Positions 46,347 to 55,521 of a DNA stretch of 64,000 nucleotides are shown here, piece after piece. How positions within the stretch are numbered: the stretch's first letter is position 1; each line of letters opens with the position of its first letter. Source of the DNA: Halomonas almeriensis. GTDB taxonomy: Bacteria > Pseudomonadota > Gammaproteobacteria > Pseudomonadales > Halomonadaceae. A program made the translations under genes and the position numbers. The stretch lies in the NCBI RefSeq assembly GCF_030409235.1, contig NZ_JAUFPO010000011.1, positions 1 through 64,000 on the forward strand, given 5' to 3'. The notes beneath the pieces were generated by a model. The model searched no databases. It was not told the origin of the DNA and saw only the letters and a program-made list of their open reading frames with translations.

Positions 46347-47417
46347 CTACCCGCAGCGGGGCGGGACCCGCTCCACCCAGTGTGACGCGATGTGGTCGCT
46401 GAGACAGAAGCCGACGTCCGGCGCGAACATGCGCTCGACCAGGTGACGCATGGCGCCGCGCCTGTCACCTTCGCCGGCGGGCAGCTGGCGTGTTGTCGCC
46501 AGAGGCTGCCAGCGGTCGGATTGTCGTTCGGCCAGGGCAAAGTTGAACGGTTGGAAGCCGGGAAATCCCAGGCGTAGGTCGGTGGCCATCAGCACCTGCC
46601 GATTCTCGAGAGTGGCGGTGTCATAGCGCAGGAAGGGGCCGGCGAACCAGTCCAGGCGCTTCCCGGCGGCGCTCCCCATGGCGACCGGCTCCAGCTCGGC
46701 ACCCCGCGAGAAGGTTTCCAGATAGGGCGGTTGGCCGCCGTCCAGCACCCCTATCAGGGACTCATGGTAACGGTCTCCCTCCACGATGGTGGCGCGCCAC
46801 AACAGGATATTGAAGGGAGTGGGCTGCACCATGCGCGGCGCGCTGATCAGGCCGCGTTCGGCCAGCACCGGCTCCAGGCGGTGTTCGACCAGGCTCTTGG
46901 CGCCCAGTGCGGCCAGCAGATAGACGCAGGACAGGGTCAGCCCCCGGGTCGGGGCGCGTCTGCCATTGCCGGTGAACATTGCAATGATGATGCCGATCAG
47001 CAGGGGCAGGCTGAAGAAGGGGTCGATGATGAAGACCAGTGGCTCGGCGCTGGGTCGTACCGTCAGTGGCCACCAGATCTGAGTGCCGTAGGCCGTCAGG
47101 GCATCCAGCAGCGGATGGGTGAGCAGGCATAGCCCGAAGAAGGCCAGCCAGCGGCCGGCACCGATATCACGCCAGGGGGTCAGCCAGCGGCTGAGCAGTG
47201 CCAGGGCCGTCGCCAGGCCGGCGAGCACGAACAGCGAGTGGCTGAAGCCGCGATGCTGGGTGACGTTGGCCACGGCATCGCCATAGTCGATGACCACATC
47301 CAGATCCGGCAGCGTGCCGAGCACGGCGCCGAACAGGATGGCGCGTCGTCCGAGGCGCCTGCCCAGCACCACGCCCCCGATGGTGGCTCCCAGGGCGGCC
47401 TGAGTAACGGAGTCCAT
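46347..47417 (-). CDS. YdjM-like inner-membrane protein (DUF457 metal-dependent hydrolase family)
   Basis: A 356-residue protein. M-D-S-V-T-Q-A-A-L-G-A at the start, L-P-D-L-D, then T-Q-H-R-G-F-S-H-S and L-L-T-H-P-L-L-D are the conserved Asp/His motifs of the family, placed between hydrophobic segments (about residues 1-190). The C-terminal half is soluble. The family is named for putative metal-dependent hydrolases; activity is unproven. The start at 47417 lies 4 bp after the tag stop, so the two are cotranscribed. Confidence 0.85.
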   Translation of the reverse strand: MDSVTQAALGATIGGVVLGRRLGRRAILFGAVLGTLPDLDVVIDYGDAVANVTQHRGFSHSLFVLAGLATALALLSRWLTPWRDIGAGRWLAFFGLCLLTHPLLDALTAYGTQIWWPLTVRPSAEPLVFIIDPFFSLPLLIGIIIAMFTGNGRRAPTRGLTLSCVYLLAALGAKSLVEHRLEPVLAERGLISAPRMVQPTPFNILLWRATIVEGDRYHESLIGVLDGGQPPYLETFSRGAELEPVAMGSAAGKRLDWFAGPFLRYDTATLENRQVLMATDLRLGFPGFQPFNFALAERQSDRWQPLATTRQLPAGEGDRRGAMRHLVERMFAPDVGFCLSDHIASHWVERVPPRCG

Positions 47418-47421
47418 GTGC

Positions 47422-47961
47422 TTACCTCGTCTGCGCCCAGGGCGGCCGGCTGGCCAGTATACGCGCCTGCACCGGGCAGCTATCCCGGTGGGCGCCGGGC
47501 AGGTAGCCGGCACTCATCAGGAATTCGCCGACGATTTCCGGGCCGGTGAAGCGGAAGGTGCGCTTGAACAGCTTGACCCAGTCGGGATGGGCCAGCGGGT
47601 GGTGGTCATCCAGCCAGGCCTTGAAACTGCCGTGGTCGCGTTGCAGCTGTTGCACGACCCGGGCGTTATGAATGGCGGCATCGACCTTGAGGCGGTTGCG
47701 GATGATGCCGGCATCGTTCAGCAGGCGGGCTCGCTGATGCTCACCATAGGCCGCTACCCGGGGGATGGCGAAGGCCTCAAAGGCGGCCTGGAAGGCGGCG
47801 CGTTTCTTGAGCACGGTCAGCCATGAAAGGCCGGCCTGATTGATTTCCAGTATGAATCGCTCGAAAAGGGCGTCATCGCTCTCCACGGGAAAGCCATACT
47901 CGTGGTCATGATAGGGGCCATGAAATGCATGACCGGGCGCCAGATCACAGTAATCACTCAT
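47422..47961 (-). CDS. tag: DNA-3-methyladenine glycosylase I
   Basis: A 179-residue base-excision repair enzyme that removes 3-methyladenine. The N-terminus has Y-H-D-H-E-Y-G-F-P and the following [21 protein letters not shown] and a C-terminal [14 protein letters not shown] are family motifs. The zinc Cys/His set of E. coli Tag is only partly visible (no Cys near the N-terminal R-C-x-W; a Cys is at position 5), so this belongs to the divergent COG2818 branch. First gene of a two-gene operon. Confidence 0.85.
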   Translation of the reverse strand: MSDYCDLAPGHAFHGPYHDHEYGFPVESDDALFERFILEINQAGLSWLTVLKKRAAFQAAFEAFAIPRVAAYGEHQRARLLNDAGIIRNRLKVDAAIHNARVVQQLQRDHGSFKAWLDDHHPLAHPDWVKLFKRTFRFTGPEIVGEFLMSAGYLPGAHRDSCPVQARILASRPPWAQTR

Positions 47962-48057
47962 CAAGCATCGCTCTTCGGGGGAGTGGCGGCGTCGCCAGAG
48001 CCGCGGAACAATGACAGAATGCCCGCAACGCTGCGCATTGTGAACAAGGAGATAGGC

Positions 48058-48498
48058 ATGCAATACCTGCACACCATGGTTCGGGTCGCCGATCTGGAGG
48101 CGTCCCTGCACTTTTATTGCGACCTTCTGGGGCTTCAGGAGGTGCGCCGCAAGGAGAATGAAAAGGGCCGCTTCACTCTGGTCTTTCTGGCGGCGCCGGC
48201 CGATGAGCCACGCTCGACGGAGCAGCAGTCGCCCGAGCTCGAGCTTACCTGGAACTGGGACCCCGAGACCTACACGGGCGGACGCAACTTCGGTCATCTG
48301 GCCTATCGTGTCGATGATATCTATGCGCTGTGCCAGCACCTGCAGGATAATGGCGTGACCATCAACCGGCCGCCGCGCGACGGGCACATGGCCTTTGTGC
48401 GCAGCCCGGACGGCATTTCCGTCGAGCTGTTGCAGGCGGGCGACGCACTTGCGCCCAGGGAGCCGTGGGCTTCCATGGACAACACCGGCAGCTGGTAA
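48058..48498 (+). CDS. gloA: Lactoylglutathione lyase (glyoxalase I)
   Basis: A 146-residue enzyme converting the methylglyoxal-glutathione hemithioacetal to lactoylglutathione. The metal ligands fit His5 (Y-L-H-T-M-V-R-V), Glu in P-E-L-E-L-T-W-N-W, His in F-G-H-L-A-Y-R-V and the C-terminal Glu in S-V-E-L-L. AAGGAGA precedes the ATG at 48058; the open frame extends upstream but overlaps the tag promoter region. The gene is divergent from tag. Confidence 0.93.
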   Translation: MQYLHTMVRVADLEASLHFYCDLLGLQEVRRKENEKGRFTLVFLAAPADEPRSTEQQSPELELTWNWDPETYTGGRNFGHLAYRVDDIYALCQHLQDNGVTINRPPRDGHMAFVRSPDGISVELLQAGDALAPREPWASMDNTGSW

Positions 48499-48510
48499 GG
48501 AATCTCGACG

Positions 48511-48963
48511 ATGATCGCCGTTTTACGCCATTTTTCGTGCATGACGCTCCTGGCGCTGGGCCTGGGGCTGGCGGGTTGCGCCAATGATGCGCCGACCTCT
48601 TCCGTGGAGCCCACCGAGGAGGTTTCCGGCCCCATGGTCGGGCCACGCTGGAACCTGCTGCTGGTGGGCACCAGTGAGCGGCTCGAGCTTTCGCCGACCC
48701 CTTACTTTCAGATCGGCGCGGATGGTCGGGTCAGCGGCCATGACGGCTGCAATGCCTTCAAGAGCAATGTCTCGCTGGGCGACAACCAGCGCATCGAGTT
48801 CGGTCAGCTGGCCTCCACACGCAAGGCCTGCCCGGACATGCAGGACGCGCAGCGGGTCACCGCCATGCTCGATGATGCCTACCGTTATCTGATCGATCAC
48901 GGTCGGCTGGTCTTTTTCGGACCGGATCAGCGTGTGCTGGGCGGTTTCCGGCGCGTCGACTGA
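48511..48963 (+). CDS. META-domain lipoprotein (HslJ-like)
   Basis: A 150-residue protein. The signal peptide ends G-L-A-G-C-A, and the mature part is a META domain with G-R-V-S-G-H-D-G-C-N-A-F, S-T-R-K-A-C-P and a hydrophobic C-terminal strand. HslJ-type proteins are linked to heat-shock and novobiocin sensitivity in E. coli, but the role is unclear. It starts 12 bp after gloA and is probably in the same transcript. A strong hairpin follows. Confidence 0.85.
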   Translation: MIAVLRHFSCMTLLALGLGLAGCANDAPTSSVEPTEEVSGPMVGPRWNLLLVGTSERLELSPTPYFQIGADGRVSGHDGCNAFKSNVSLGDNQRIEFGQLASTRKACPDMQDAQRVTAMLDDAYRYLIDHGRLVFFGPDQRVLGGFRRVD

Positions 48964-48988
48964 CGCCCCGTCCTGCCGCCCAGGAAAA

Positions 48989-49013
48989 CGCCCGCCCCGA
49001 ATCGGGGCGGGCG
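48989..49013. terminator. Strong hairpin between the META lipoprotein and ybbN
   Basis: An 11-bp perfect stem CGCCCGCCCCG / CGGGGCGGGCG with a 3-nt loop. AAAA precedes it and TT follows, so it could work in both directions. A second hairpin CTTGCGCC / GGCGCAAG is at 49034-49053. Confidence 0.7.
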
Positions 49014-49064
49014 TTGATGCATCCGCGGCTGCTCTTGCGCCGGAAGGCGCAAGGCTCGGGAGTC

Positions 49065-50003
49065 TCAGTAGAGCAGCGCAAACAGCTGGCGGCGATAGGT
49101 CACGGTCAGCGGGTGGTCCGCGCCCAGGGCATCGAAGACACGCAACAGCGTCTTGCGGGCGGCATCTTCACCGTAGGCGCGATCCGAGCGCATCAGCGCC
49201 AGCAGGCCTTCCAGTCCGCTTTCATAGTGACCATCGGCCACCTGGCGCAGGGCACGTTGATAGCGGGCCTCGCTGTCATCGCGCTCGCCCAGCGCCGCGA
49301 TATCGTCGGCTGAGAGGGCTTCCTCGCCGAACTCGATGCTGGCGCGCACACCGCGGGCCGGCGCGGCATCACGCTCTTCCGGCGGCAGGGCGTCGAGGAG
49401 TTGGCGGGCCTGCTGGGCCTCACCATCGGCGACCAGTGCCCGCGCCAGTTCGATCTGGTAGCTGGTGTGGTCCGGCCACTGTTGCGACAACTCTTCATAG
49501 ATGCGGCGTGCCGTGGCGCTATCGCCCGCTTCCAGTGCTGCGGCGGCCTGCTCTTCCGGGGTCTGCTGCGCGCCTTCCGGGGCCTGAAAGTACTTACCGA
49601 GCCACTCGCGTATCGACTGTTCCGGCTGAGCCCCCTGTAACTGATCGACCAGGCCGCCCTGGCTGACCAGCTTGACGTCCGGGGCCGACTGGACGCCCAG
49701 CTGGCCGGCGATATCGGCATTGTCATCGATATTGAGCTTGCCGAGCAGAAAGGCGCCATTATGCTCGCGCGTCAACTTCTCCAGCACCGGTAGCATCTGC
49801 TTGCTCTGCTCGGAAGCCGGCGACCAGCAGGTCAGCAACACCGGCACCTGCATGGACATCTCGAGCAGCTGCTGGATATTGCTGCGGTCGACGTCGAGAA
49901 TCAGGTTGGCATCCGACTCTTGGTTGGCGCCTGCGTTGGCGCCGGTATCCGCGTTGCCGCCCGAGGAAAGCGGCTCACCGGTGCGTGGATCGACAATTGC
50001 CAT
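49065..50003 (-). CDS. ybbN: Thioredoxin-like chaperone CnoX/YbbN
   Basis: A 312-residue protein with an N-terminal thioredoxin fold (about residues 35-145) and C-terminal TPR-like helices. At the active-site position it reads C-W-S-P-A-S-E-Q-S-K: the C-x-x-C pair is missing, as in the YbbN group where reductase activity is weak or absent. CnoX protects GroEL clients from oxidation in E. coli. The start has no strong ribosome site. A heptamer-repeat region lies about 75 bp upstream. Confidence 0.88.
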   Translation of the reverse strand: MAIVDPRTGEPLSSGGNADTGANAGANQESDANLILDVDRSNIQQLLEMSMQVPVLLTCWSPASEQSKQMLPVLEKLTREHNGAFLLGKLNIDDNADIAGQLGVQSAPDVKLVSQGGLVDQLQGAQPEQSIREWLGKYFQAPEGAQQTPEEQAAAALEAGDSATARRIYEELSQQWPDHTSYQIELARALVADGEAQQARQLLDALPPEERDAAPARGVRASIEFGEEALSADDIAALGERDDSEARYQRALRQVADGHYESGLEGLLALMRSDRAYGEDAARKTLLRVFDALGADHPLTVTYRRQLFALLY

Positions 50004-50078
50004 GATATTCCGGCCTTGTGGGTGGTGACTTTGCCTACTAGATGCGGGCTGGGCCGGCAGGATTCAAGGGGACGCACC
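50004..50078. other. Short region between ybbN and the repeat block
   Basis: It forms the upstream flank of ybbN on the minus strand. No feature was recognised. Confidence 0.3.
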
Positions 50079-50155
50079 GAGAGACGATCAGCGAGTGGCG
50101 AGAAACGAGCAGCGAGCACCGGGTACCGAGAGACGAGCAACGAGAAACGAGCAGG
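50079..50155. repeat. Heptamer repeat array C (GAGNNNC, 11 units)
   Basis: Eleven contiguous 7-bp units: gagagac, gatcagc, gagtggc, gagaaac, gagcagc, gagcacc, gggtacc, gagagac, gagcaac, gagaaac, gagcagg. Nine of the eleven begin with GAG and ten end in C. The last five units recur at 50291-50325 as part of a 170-bp duplication. Confidence 0.85.
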
Positions 50156-50440
50156 GGGTAGCCAGTCGGCCGCGAGAGGGTAACCGCCGCCGGGAGCAGG
50201 GAAGCGGCTTGCTCGAGGCGGGGGAGTGGGCCGCGGGTTTTCAACCAGAGCGAACCGATGACCTTCGGGTCATGAGCTCGCGGCCCCATCGGGTACCGAG
50301 AGACGAGCAACGAGAAACGAGCAGGGGGTAGCCAGTCGGCCGCGAGAGGGTAACCGCCGCCGGGAGCAGGGAAGCGGCTTGCTCGAGGCAGGGGAGTGGG
50401 CCGCGGGTTTTCAACCAGAGCGAACCGATGACCTTCGGGT
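50121..50440. repeat. 170-bp tandem duplication carrying tRNA-fMet-like sequence
   Basis: Bases 50121-50290 and 50291-50440 are the same sequence (second copy incomplete at the 3' side) with one mismatch (G at 50220, A at 50390). Each unit joins heptamers, a GC-rich stretch and, on the minus strand, a segment reading acccgaaggtcatcggttc, which equals the anticodon-arm to T-arm part of the adjacent tRNA-fMet. The near-identity indicates a recent duplication. Confidence 0.9.
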
Positions 50441-50477
50441 TATAGGCTCTTAACTTACCTGCGTGAACACACTTCCT

Positions 50478-50557
50478 GATGTTTGGTAGCGGGGACCGCG
50501 GGTCTTGAAACAAGAGTGAACCGATGACCTTCGGGTCATGAGCTCGCGGCCCCATCG
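50478..50557 (-). pseudogene. tRNA-fMet-derived fragment
   Basis: 50478-50497 repeats exactly the 3' end of the real tRNA-fMet gene plus flank (20 bp, 50618-50637). About 20 bp on, the segment carrying ...gaaccgatgaccttcggg recurs, but the D-arm/5' half is replaced. It could not fold as a complete tRNA. Confidence 0.75.
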
Positions 50558-50583
50558 TGTGGCCACTCCTCTTGCTTGCACAC

Positions 50584-50610
50584 AAAAAAACCGATCCCCT
50601 GAGGAATCGG
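50584..50610 (-). terminator. Intrinsic terminator of tRNA-fMet
   Basis: Minus strand: stem CCGATTCC / GGGATCGG (one G-T pair) with a short loop, followed directly by seven T. It is 13 bases after the tRNA CCA end. Confidence 0.85.
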
Positions 50611-50623
50611 CTTTCTCGATGTT

Positions 50624-50700
<77 letters not shown>

Positions 50701-50714
50701 TCAACGTGAGGCGT

Positions 50715-50742
50715 ATTTTACACACCACGCTCACCACGTCAA
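50715..50742 (-). promoter_or_regulatory. tRNA-fMet promoter
   Basis: Minus strand: TTGACG (50737-50742), 16-bp spacer, TAAAAT (50715-50720), then a GC-containing discriminator (acgcctcacg), 14 bp before the tRNA 5' end. Confidence 0.8.
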
Positions 50743-50895
50743 CCGCTGCTTTAGCAGGTGCTTTCGTTTCGGCCCTGATGGTCCATACTTTCCTCGGTGT
50801 CACGCGGGTGTCCATTTCATCGCCTAGACTCGTGACTCCTGTGTGGGTGCCATCACCCGGACAAGCCGAGAACTGTCATATCTAGGGAGCCAATC

Positions 50896-51642
50896 ATGAC
50901 AAACAATACGACCGTCGCCTGGGTAACCGGAGGTACCGGAGGAATCGGTACCGCTATCTGTCGTGCGCTGGCCGATGCCGGATATCATGTGGTGGCCGGC
51001 TACCGGAATCCCGACAAGGCCGAGACCTGGCTCGAGGCACAAAAGGCGGATGGTTACGCGAATATCTCGCTGTCTGGAGTGGATCTCTCCAGCTACGACG
51101 AGTGTGTGAAGGGGGCTCAGGAGATCGAACAGGCTCACGGGCCAATCGGCGTGCTGGTGAACTGTGCCGGTATCACGCGTGACGGCACGCTCAAGAAGAT
51201 GTCCTCCGATCAGTGGAACGACGTGATCGACACCAATCTCAACAGCGTGTTCAACACCTGCCGCAGCGTGATCGAGGGCATGCTGGAGCGTGGCGCGGGA
51301 CGCATCATCAATATTTCGTCAATCAATGGCCGCAAGGGGCAGTTCGGACAGGCCAACTACGCGGCCGCCAAGGCGGGCATGCATGGATTGACCATGTCGC
51401 TGGCGCAGGAAACCGCGACCAAGGGCATCACCGTCAATACGGTGTCGCCGGGCTACATCGCGACCGACATGATCATGAAGATTCCCGAGAAGGTACGTGA
51501 ATCGATTCGCGAGACCATCCCCATGAAGCGTTTCGGCAAGCCGGAAGAAATCGGCCAGCTGATCGTCTATCTGTCGGGGGAGGACTCTGCCTTCATCACC
51601 GGCGCCAACATCGATATCAATGGCGGCCAGTTCATGGGCTGA
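50896..51642 (+). CDS. phaB: Acetoacetyl-CoA reductase (PhaB-type SDR)
   Basis: A 248-residue short-chain dehydrogenase. NADPH-binding T-G-G-T-G-G-I-G is at residues 12-19, N-C-A-G and N-I-S-S follow, and the catalytic pair is Y-A-A-A-K. N-T-V-S-P-G-Y-I-A-T-D-M and the C-terminal Q-F-M-G match PhaB, which makes (R)-3-hydroxybutyryl-CoA for polyhydroxybutyrate. phaA and phaC are not in the window, so the polymer pathway must be completed elsewhere. AGGGAG precedes the ATG. Confidence 0.92.
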   Translation: MTNNTTVAWVTGGTGGIGTAICRALADAGYHVVAGYRNPDKAETWLEAQKADGYANISLSGVDLSSYDECVKGAQEIEQAHGPIGVLVNCAGITRDGTLKKMSSDQWNDVIDTNLNSVFNTCRSVIEGMLERGAGRIINISSINGRKGQFGQANYAAAKAGMHGLTMSLAQETATKGITVNTVSPGYIATDMIMKIPEKVRESIRETIPMKRFGKPEEIGQLIVYLSGEDSAFITGANIDINGGQFMG

Positions 51643-51688
51643 GCTTTGACGCCCACGTCCCTCGAGGCGTGGGCCAGTTGTTGCGTGG

Positions 51689-54466
51689 TCATGGAAGCGG
51701 AAGCTGAGTCAGGCTTTCCAGGGTATGGTCAAGCTCGCCGACTTCGCGCTGCCAGAGTTCTTCCGCGACCGGCCCGGTCGCCAGCAACTCGCATAGCACC
51801 TCCCGCAATTCTTCACGACGCGTTGCGTTCTTGCCGAGATTGTCGTTCAGGCGCTCGACTTGAATGGCCAGACGAAGCGGATCGTCTCTCTGGGCGATTT
51901 GCCCTCCAGCCAGCAGTGCCAGATGGACCCTGACGCGTTGCAGACGCTCCTCTATCTCGTCGGCGGCCGCCGGGGATTGACGTGCCTTGTTGCGGCGGTG
52001 GTGTGCCTGCGCCAGGTCGTGGGCCAGTGTCGGGGCCTCGGGCAGGGCGACATCCTTGGCAGGTGCCGCGCCCAAGCAGGCCACATCGGCCTGCAAGTGG
52101 GCCTCTAGCAGTGGGCGGAGCTGATGAAAGCGGTGGACTTCCTCCGCCAGTGCCAGGCGTTCCAGCCGGTCGCGCTTGGCACGCAGGATGCCTGACCAGC
52201 GCTTGCGCATGCCGTCGCTGCGTCGTCCGTGGGGCAGCGGCTCGAGCGCCGTGGCGTCGTTGATGAAGGTGTCGAGCGTGTTGGCATCGTCGCTCGAGGT
52301 CGGCTGCCAGGCATCCAGGCGCTCCACCAGGCGTTGCATGGCGTCCAGTCTCGACTGGTCTGTCCTAGCCTGGTCCTGCCGGGCGGCATCGCGGCGCGCG
52401 AAGATGTCATCACAGATGTGCCGAAACTCCTTCCAGAGGGCCCGTTCTTCCTGCCGCGGGGCGCGACCCAGGGCACGCCAGCGCTTCTGTAGCTGCTTGG
52501 TGAGTTCCGCGCGCCTGGCCGGTGGCTGTTCGCTGTCGCGCAGTTGGCGCGCCTCTTCGATGATGCGGCGCTTGGCCTCGGCCACATCACTGGCACGCTG
52601 CTCGATCAGGGCCTGTAGCCGATGACGAATCCGGCCGAAGCGCCGCCCAATGGCTTCGGACTGGTCGCGGGGCACGGGCGAATAGCGGCGCCACTGTTGG
52701 CGGGCGCGGTCGCGTATTTCGCGCAGCGCATCGGGGTCGGCCTGCTGCGAGGGTTGCTCGATCAATTGCTCGAGTTGTTCGCAGAGGGCTTGGCGGGCTT
52801 CGAGGTTGTGCTGGCGCTGTGCCTGCTGCTGGTCCCGCCAGGATGCCAAGCGTTCGTGAATCCGCTCGGAGGCGCTGCGGAAGCGTGCCGACTGATGCGG
52901 GTTGGCGGCGGCATCGCCCAGCCCTTTCCATTCCTTGACCAGGCGCCGGTGTTGCCGGTCAAGCTCGGCCGAGCCGAGGGTCTCGTCCTCGGCCAGAGCC
53001 TCGATTTGCTGGCATAGCTGGTCGCGCTTCGGGCCGGCCACGAAGCCACGCCAATCGCGCAGTTCGGCCAGCCTGGCGCCCAGGCGCTTGAGGCGAGCGC
53101 GGTCGCCCTGTGTGTCGGGTAGGGTGTCGGCCTGCTGGCGCAGGCGCTGATGCAGCCGGCTGGCACCCTTGAAAGCGCCGCTCTCGAGGAGGTGTTCGAG
53201 CTGATCCAGGCCGTCTTCAAAGCTTGCCAGTCGTGTCGCCAGGTCATCATCGGCAGCCGCCTGCCGCCGAGCCAGCTGCTCCTCGGCTCGGCGCAGCAGC
53301 GGCGAGGGAGGCAGGTCCGCTGGCCATTGGCAAGCATCGATCAGGGAGCGCAGCCGCTCGTCGTCACCATTGTGGATGGCCTCCTCGATGGCGTCGGCGC
53401 GCTGATCCAGCCGGACACGTGCCTGAACGATGCGGTCGAAGTCGCGCAGTGCCGCATCATAACGTTCGCGCAATGTGTCGTCGGTCAGGTGCCGGTCGGA
53501 GAGCGCCTGCCAGCGGCTGGCCATCAACTGCTTCTGAGAGCGCAGGCTGGCGATATCCTGATCGGCCAGTCTGTCACCATGGCGCAGCCCCTGGAGGCTT
53601 TCCTCCAGGGCTTCGACCAGCGACTCGCGGGCCTGGTCGGCGTCCTCGCGCTGCCGCTCGGCGACGTCCTGGGCGTGTTCATGCGCTTCGTGGTCGCTGA
53701 TCACTTTGCGGCAGCGCAGGCAGGCATCCTGGAAGCGATGCTCCTGCTCGCTGTCGGGGATATCCTCGAGCTGGCCCCATTCGCGGGTGAGGTGACGGAA
53801 GCGTCCGGCGTACAGCGGCTCCCAGGAACTGGCGGCATGTGCCTCGAGCTGTTCGAGAAGGTGCTCCCGGCGCTGGCGCGCCGCGGCCAGGGAGGCCGCA
53901 TCCGCCCGTGCCTGATTAATGCGCTCGCGCGCCCGCTTCATCACGTGGCGGTCGCGGCGCGCCTCATGGGCCAGGCGCGACAGCCCCTGCTCGCTGGTGA
54001 CGCGCTCGGCCGCGGCGTGGCGGACGGCAGCGATGCCGTTGTCGCAGGCTTGGCGAATCAGCTCGTCCTCGGTGTCAAGGCGACTCAGGGCGGCGAGGCG
54101 CAGCTGCTGGTTATCGCCTTCGAGCGCGATGCGTGACAGCAGGCTAGTGTCGTCAATTCTCTTGATGAGCTCGGTGCGGCCTTCCAGGCCGTGGTGGCCG
54201 GCACGGCCGATGATCAATTGCAGTAGGCGCTCGCGCAGCTCCCGGTTATCCCCTTCGCGCTCCCGCAGACTCAGCAGGCGCGAGGCATCCTCGATCTGTT
54301 CCAGGGCCGCATGTCGCACGCTGTCGTCTGTATCGACGGCCAGCGCCTCCAGCATCGGGTACTGATGGTCGTTGGCGGCATCAAGGCTCATGGCCGCCTG
54401 GCGGCGGACCCGGGGGTCGGGGTGTCGCCAGCGGGGGGCGAAGAGTCGACGTAGCAATCCTGGCAT
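51689..54466 (-). CDS. DUF349-repeat protein with N-terminal HEAT-like repeats
   Basis: A 925-residue, extremely charged alpha-helical protein. Residues about 1-180 contain HEAT-like repeats (R-R-Q-A-A-M-S-L-D-A, then S-V-R-H-A-A-L-E-Q-I). The remainder contains several DUF349 units, seen as repeated W-(K/R)-x-L-(G/S) stretches such as E-W-K-G-L-G-D-A, Q-W-R-R-Y and R-W-R-A-L-G-R-A. DUF349 proteins are of unknown function. ATG 54466 (M-P-G-L-L-R-R-L-F) is preferred to 54502. It is divergent from minC. Confidence 0.85.
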   Translation of the reverse strand: MPGLLRRLFAPRWRHPDPRVRRQAAMSLDAANDHQYPMLEALAVDTDDSVRHAALEQIEDASRLLSLREREGDNRELRERLLQLIIGRAGHHGLEGRTELIKRIDDTSLLSRIALEGDNQQLRLAALSRLDTEDELIRQACDNGIAAVRHAAAERVTSEQGLSRLAHEARRDRHVMKRARERINQARADAASLAAARQRREHLLEQLEAHAASSWEPLYAGRFRHLTREWGQLEDIPDSEQEHRFQDACLRCRKVISDHEAHEHAQDVAERQREDADQARESLVEALEESLQGLRHGDRLADQDIASLRSQKQLMASRWQALSDRHLTDDTLRERYDAALRDFDRIVQARVRLDQRADAIEEAIHNGDDERLRSLIDACQWPADLPPSPLLRRAEEQLARRQAAADDDLATRLASFEDGLDQLEHLLESGAFKGASRLHQRLRQQADTLPDTQGDRARLKRLGARLAELRDWRGFVAGPKRDQLCQQIEALAEDETLGSAELDRQHRRLVKEWKGLGDAAANPHQSARFRSASERIHERLASWRDQQQAQRQHNLEARQALCEQLEQLIEQPSQQADPDALREIRDRARQQWRRYSPVPRDQSEAIGRRFGRIRHRLQALIEQRASDVAEAKRRIIEEARQLRDSEQPPARRAELTKQLQKRWRALGRAPRQEERALWKEFRHICDDIFARRDAARQDQARTDQSRLDAMQRLVERLDAWQPTSSDDANTLDTFINDATALEPLPHGRRSDGMRKRWSGILRAKRDRLERLALAEEVHRFHQLRPLLEAHLQADVACLGAAPAKDVALPEAPTLAHDLAQAHHRRNKARQSPAAADEIEERLQRVRVHLALLAGGQIAQRDDPLRLAIQVERLNDNLGKNATRREELREVLCELLATGPVAEELWQREVGELDHTLESLTQLPLP

Positions 54467-54598
54467 GGTGTTCCCGAGACTGTCGCGGCAGCGCCGCGGC
54501 ATTGAGTTATGGGCGCATGATGTGGCCTAACACTATATCTAAGCATGCGTCCACGAGGGTGAAAAGGGGATCGTTGGCAGGAACCGGTTGACCAGATA

Positions 54599-54628
54599 CT
54601 GACAAGAGTGGGGTTCGGGGCTTATGAT
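54599..54628 (+). promoter_or_regulatory. Promoter of the min operon
   Basis: CTGACA (54599-54604), 18-bp spacer, TATGAT (54623-54628), about 70 bp before the minC start. Confidence 0.6.
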
Positions 54629-54700
54629 CTGCTGCAGGGTCAGGAAGTCCTGCCTGGTGTGAGACCTGCACCTGACTATCACCCGACGTGGAGTTCGGCA

Positions 54701-55444
54701 ATGAGTCTCAGAGTGGAAAGAGACAACATGGCATTCACCTTCAAGGGCGGCATGTTGCCGATGACGGTCATGGAATTGGCCAGCGCCGATCCCGAGCACA
54801 TTCGTGAACAGCTCGCCGACAAGTTGAGCCAGTCCCCGGCTTTCTTTCATCATACGCCCGTGGTGCTCAGCGTCGAGCACCTGGATGAGCCGCATCTGGC
54901 ATTGGAACGCATTTGTGCCGTGTGCCGCGACCATAAACTTCTGCCGGTGGCGGTGCGCGGCGGTTCGGACCCAGTCAAGCAGTCGGCCTGGGCCCTGGGG
55001 CTTGGCTGGTTCCCGCCCCAGGAGTCCGAGCGCCCGCGCGCGCTTGAGAGCGTGAGCTCCGACGAGGCGGTACCGCCCGTGGAGCCGGAAACACCGTTGA
55101 AGGCCGAAGATATGTCCGGTGGTCGAATCTTCCGTGGCACCGTGCGTTCCGGCCAGCAGGTCACCTCGCCGGAAGGCGATCTGGTTGTGGTCGGTGCCGT
55201 GAATGCCGGCGCCGAGGTGCTGGCCGGAGGCAGCGTGCATGTCTATGGTCCGTTGCGTGGCCGTGCCCTGGCGGGGATTCACGGCAATCATCAGGCGGGC
55301 ATCTTCTGCCGTGAACTGCGTGCCGAGTTGCTTTCGGTGGCAGGCAATTACAAGCGCCTCGAGGATATCGATCCGCGCTTGCTGGATTCGGCGGTACAGG
55401 TGCGGCTGACGGAAGAGCAGCTGAGCATCATGTCGCTGGATTGA
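54701..55444 (+). CDS. minC: Septum-site inhibitor MinC
   Basis: A 247-residue FtsZ inhibitor. The N-terminal domain (F-T-F-K-G-G-M-L-P-M-T-V-M-E-L) is followed by a Pro/Glu-rich linker (about residues 110-140) and the beta-helix C-terminal domain that binds MinD, with G-D-L-V-V-V-G-A-V-N-A-G-A-E-V and H-V-Y-G-x-L-R-G-R-A. ATG 54701 has GGAG at good spacing; ATG 54728 would remove nine residues. It is 77 bp before minD. Confidence 0.95.
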   Translation: MSLRVERDNMAFTFKGGMLPMTVMELASADPEHIREQLADKLSQSPAFFHHTPVVLSVEHLDEPHLALERICAVCRDHKLLPVAVRGGSDPVKQSAWALGLGWFPPQESERPRALESVSSDEAVPPVEPETPLKAEDMSGGRIFRGTVRSGQQVTSPEGDLVVVGAVNAGAEVLAGGSVHVYGPLRGRALAGIHGNHQAGIFCRELRAELLSVAGNYKRLEDIDPRLLDSAVQVRLTEEQLSIMSLD

Positions 55445-55521
55445 CACGGATGGACAACGACGATTGGAGACGGCATGACTGTCCGCTCCTTTTTTCCAAC
55501 ATGACAGACAGGATGTGACAC

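Noticed and set aside
50079..50440. CRISPR array
   Set aside because: The repeats are contiguous or 170 bp long with no unique spacers of regular length, and no cas gene is near.
50241..50585. Minus-strand hypothetical ORF over the tRNA-derived repeats
   Set aside because: Its peptide comes from tRNA-fMet sequence and repeats; this type of frame is a known annotation artefact.
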